Shown here piece after piece: positions 62,716 through 64,000 of a DNA stretch of 64,000 nt (position 1 is the first letter of the stretch; every line of letters starts with the position of its first letter). The translations under genes and the position numbers were made by a program. Where the stretch lies: NCBI GenBank assembly GCA_018136815.1, contig CM030936.1, positions 5,183,774 through 5,247,773 of the forward strand. Reading direction: 5' to 3'. The stretch is from Isochrysis galbana. Its lineage: Eukaryota; Haptophyta; Isochrysidales; Isochrysidaceae. Under the pieces are notes generated by a model, which worked only from the letters and a program-made list of their open reading frames with translations, did no database searches and was not told the DNA's origin.

Positions 62716-63993
62716 TCAATCACTCTCCGGCCTGCTCAAATCCAAAGCAGTCCCAAGTCCATCGAGTGCCCGTCCAATGTGCCGCGCAAGGCCGCCAACA
62801 ACTTGCCAAAGGCCAATGGCGGCGTCGCGATGCAGACGCAGATGTGCGACGTCGCTGTGGCCAATATGGAGTGCCAACGCATTGGCGCTGCGCACGAGCA
62901 GCCGCCCTGAACGCAGTGATAGGATGTTCTTCCCAAAGGCTGGACGCCTGGGCGACTCCGATGTTATGTCCATAGGGTCGGCAACTGGCACTCCAGGATC
63001 CGAGCCGTGGGCCGGCGCAAGTCGCTTAAGAGTCGAAGCGCGATACTCGGCTGCTTCGGGTACGCCGTTCCGTCCGAAGAATTTCCTTGCCTGCGTGGTG
63101 GTGATGTGGCTTTCAGAGTGGTTGTGGATGAAAGTAATGTTGCCGCTCGAAAGAGGTAGATGCGGACCCGTCAAGAAGGATCTCATCCCGCAAACATACA
63201 GGACCAGCGGGAGCGCGAAGGCCACGGAAAGGAATGCCCGCAGGCGTCGCGACATCTGCGGACGCACCAGCGTCGTCATGGACGAAGAGGTCTCAAGTGA
63301 GTCATCCTCTGGCGAACCGAGCCCGGAACCAGGTCGAACGTCAGTGGCATGACTGCCGTGGCCTTCGGTGCCTGCAATCGGAGGCAGAGCAAGAAGCGCT
63401 GCGATGCCCGTTTGCAAGCGATGCGTCTCAGTCTGGACGGCGGAAAGCCGCTGTTCGAACGCGCTCTGTAGCTCAGACGCGGCAGGCGATCTACGTCGGC
63501 CAACGGCGGACGCATAGCGGGCGGATGGCACGAGACCGTCCAAATCGTGAGACTCTACGGCCAAGGACGCGGACTCCGAGGATACCGGAGCGTTTTGAGA
63601 CACAACAGACCCCTCAAGAGCGGCCGAATTCGCACTTGCGGCACGCTCCGTCGCAGCCGTGGTGAGGCTCTCTGTGGGCGGTCGGCCGGAGGGCGAGTCC
63701 GTCGTCGGGTAGTCTTGGCCGTGCCGGTCCGGCGAGAGCATGCATACGATCGGATCCTCGGCGAACGATACCCTTTGGCCACGTCGGCTGGCATCCCGGC
63801 CATCGGGAGCGCTAGAGCTAGTGCCGAGGGTGAGCAGTGCTTGCGTCGCCGGGGCGTCATCTTTGGCCGAATGAGGCGCCGAGCTATCTCCCAGCCCGAG
63901 GTCCCTCATCGTCACCGGCCTCATCGCCTCTTGTGTCGACTGTTGAAGAGAGGCATACTCTCTCGTGCAACTACTACCTTGCTGCTGTCTCAT
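62716..63993 (-). CDS. Single-pass membrane protein of unknown function, 425 aa or longer
   Basis: An ATG at 63993 (MRQQQGSSCTREYASLQQS) lies seven bases from the window edge, so the true start may be outside. Residues 1-165 are Ser/Ala-rich and disordered. About 170-200 could form a short coiled coil (LQSAFEQRLSAVQTETHRL). A basic stretch (VRPQMSRRLR) precedes one hydrophobic helix at about 253-270 (FLSVAFALPLVLYVCG). The remaining 155 residues have potential N-glycosylation sites (NIT, NHS) and would be luminal or extracellular for a type II topology. No family recognised. Codon use matches host genes. Confidence 0.5.
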   Translation of the reverse strand: MRQQQGSSCTREYASLQQSTQEAMRPVTMRDLGLGDSSAPHSAKDDAPATQALLTLGTSSSAPDGRDASRRGQRVSFAEDPIVCMLSPDRHGQDYPTTDSPSGRPPTESLTTAATERAASANSAALEGSVVSQNAPVSSESASLAVESHDLDGLVPSARYASAVGRRRSPAASELQSAFEQRLSAVQTETHRLQTGIAALLALPPIAGTEGHGSHATDVRPGSGLGSPEDDSLETSSSMTTLVRPQMSRRLRAFLSVAFALPLVLYVCGMRSFLTGPHLPLSSGNITFIHNHSESHITTTQARKFFGRNGVPEAAEYRASTLKRLAPAHGSDPGVPVADPMDITSESPRRPAFGKNILSLRSGRLLVRSANALALHIGHSDVAHLRLHRDAAIGLWQVVGGLARHIGRALDGLGTALDLSRPESD

Positions 63994-64000
63994 GCCGTCT

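Overview
This is nuclear DNA from a unicellular eukaryote, most likely a GC-rich alga. A haptophyte or similar protist fits best, but the window has no rRNA, tRNA or plastid marker to settle it. The reasons are spliceosomal GT-AG introns of about 70-480 nt with pyrimidine-rich ends, CT-rich gene flanks, eukaryote-only families (ENTH adaptor, STE20-type kinase, BTB protein, FHA protein, CGFS glutaredoxin) and dense mobile DNA. One 100-base run of N (55201-55300) is an assembly gap.

Host genes with convincing structure: an unrecognised protein (263-1531, -), a membrane-anchored papain-like protease in four exons (5294-7255, +), a DUF6314-like protein (10697-11312, -) divergent from a tandem-ENTH adaptor (12122-14822, +), an unusual SDR oxidoreductase (18530-20428, +), a membrane hybrid histidine kinase with a receiver domain (31838-33898, +), a small coiled-coil/membrane protein (35220-35843, -), a Trx-Grx CGFS protein (38994-39772, -), an STE20/GCK-type kinase (46051-49688, -), a SANBR/KIAA1841-like BTB protein (52035-54394, +), an FHA-domain protein running into the gap (55301-59183, -) and a membrane protein of unknown role (62716-63993, -).

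Mobile DNA fills much of the rest. 8.2-10.2 kb is a LINE copy with a 756-bp short element nested in it. 36.7-37.9 kb is a second, internally deleted LINE, followed at once by a second copy of the short element. LINE and short element share the same 3' tail. 20.9-23.2 kb holds a decayed Ty3-type RT/RNase H segment flanked by two copies of a phage-like DNA methylase-like domain. 24686-31393 is a complete Ty1/copia element with identical 178-bp LTRs and a 5-bp target duplication. Its gag is split by a 184-bp inverted-repeat element. A hAT transposase relic lies at 60.3-61.2 kb.

40.9-45.5 kb is a mosaic: two compact minus-strand genes and a 2OG-oxygenase-like reading frame that look like giant-virus genes are mixed with broken host genes (vWD-like, GNAT-like, cytochrome b561-like) and a tandem array of about 203-bp foldback units. 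The host genes show no shared pathway. The strongest leads are the methylase-retroelement, the virus-like mosaic with its foldback array, and a set of 15-40-bp retroposon ends bounded by target duplications.
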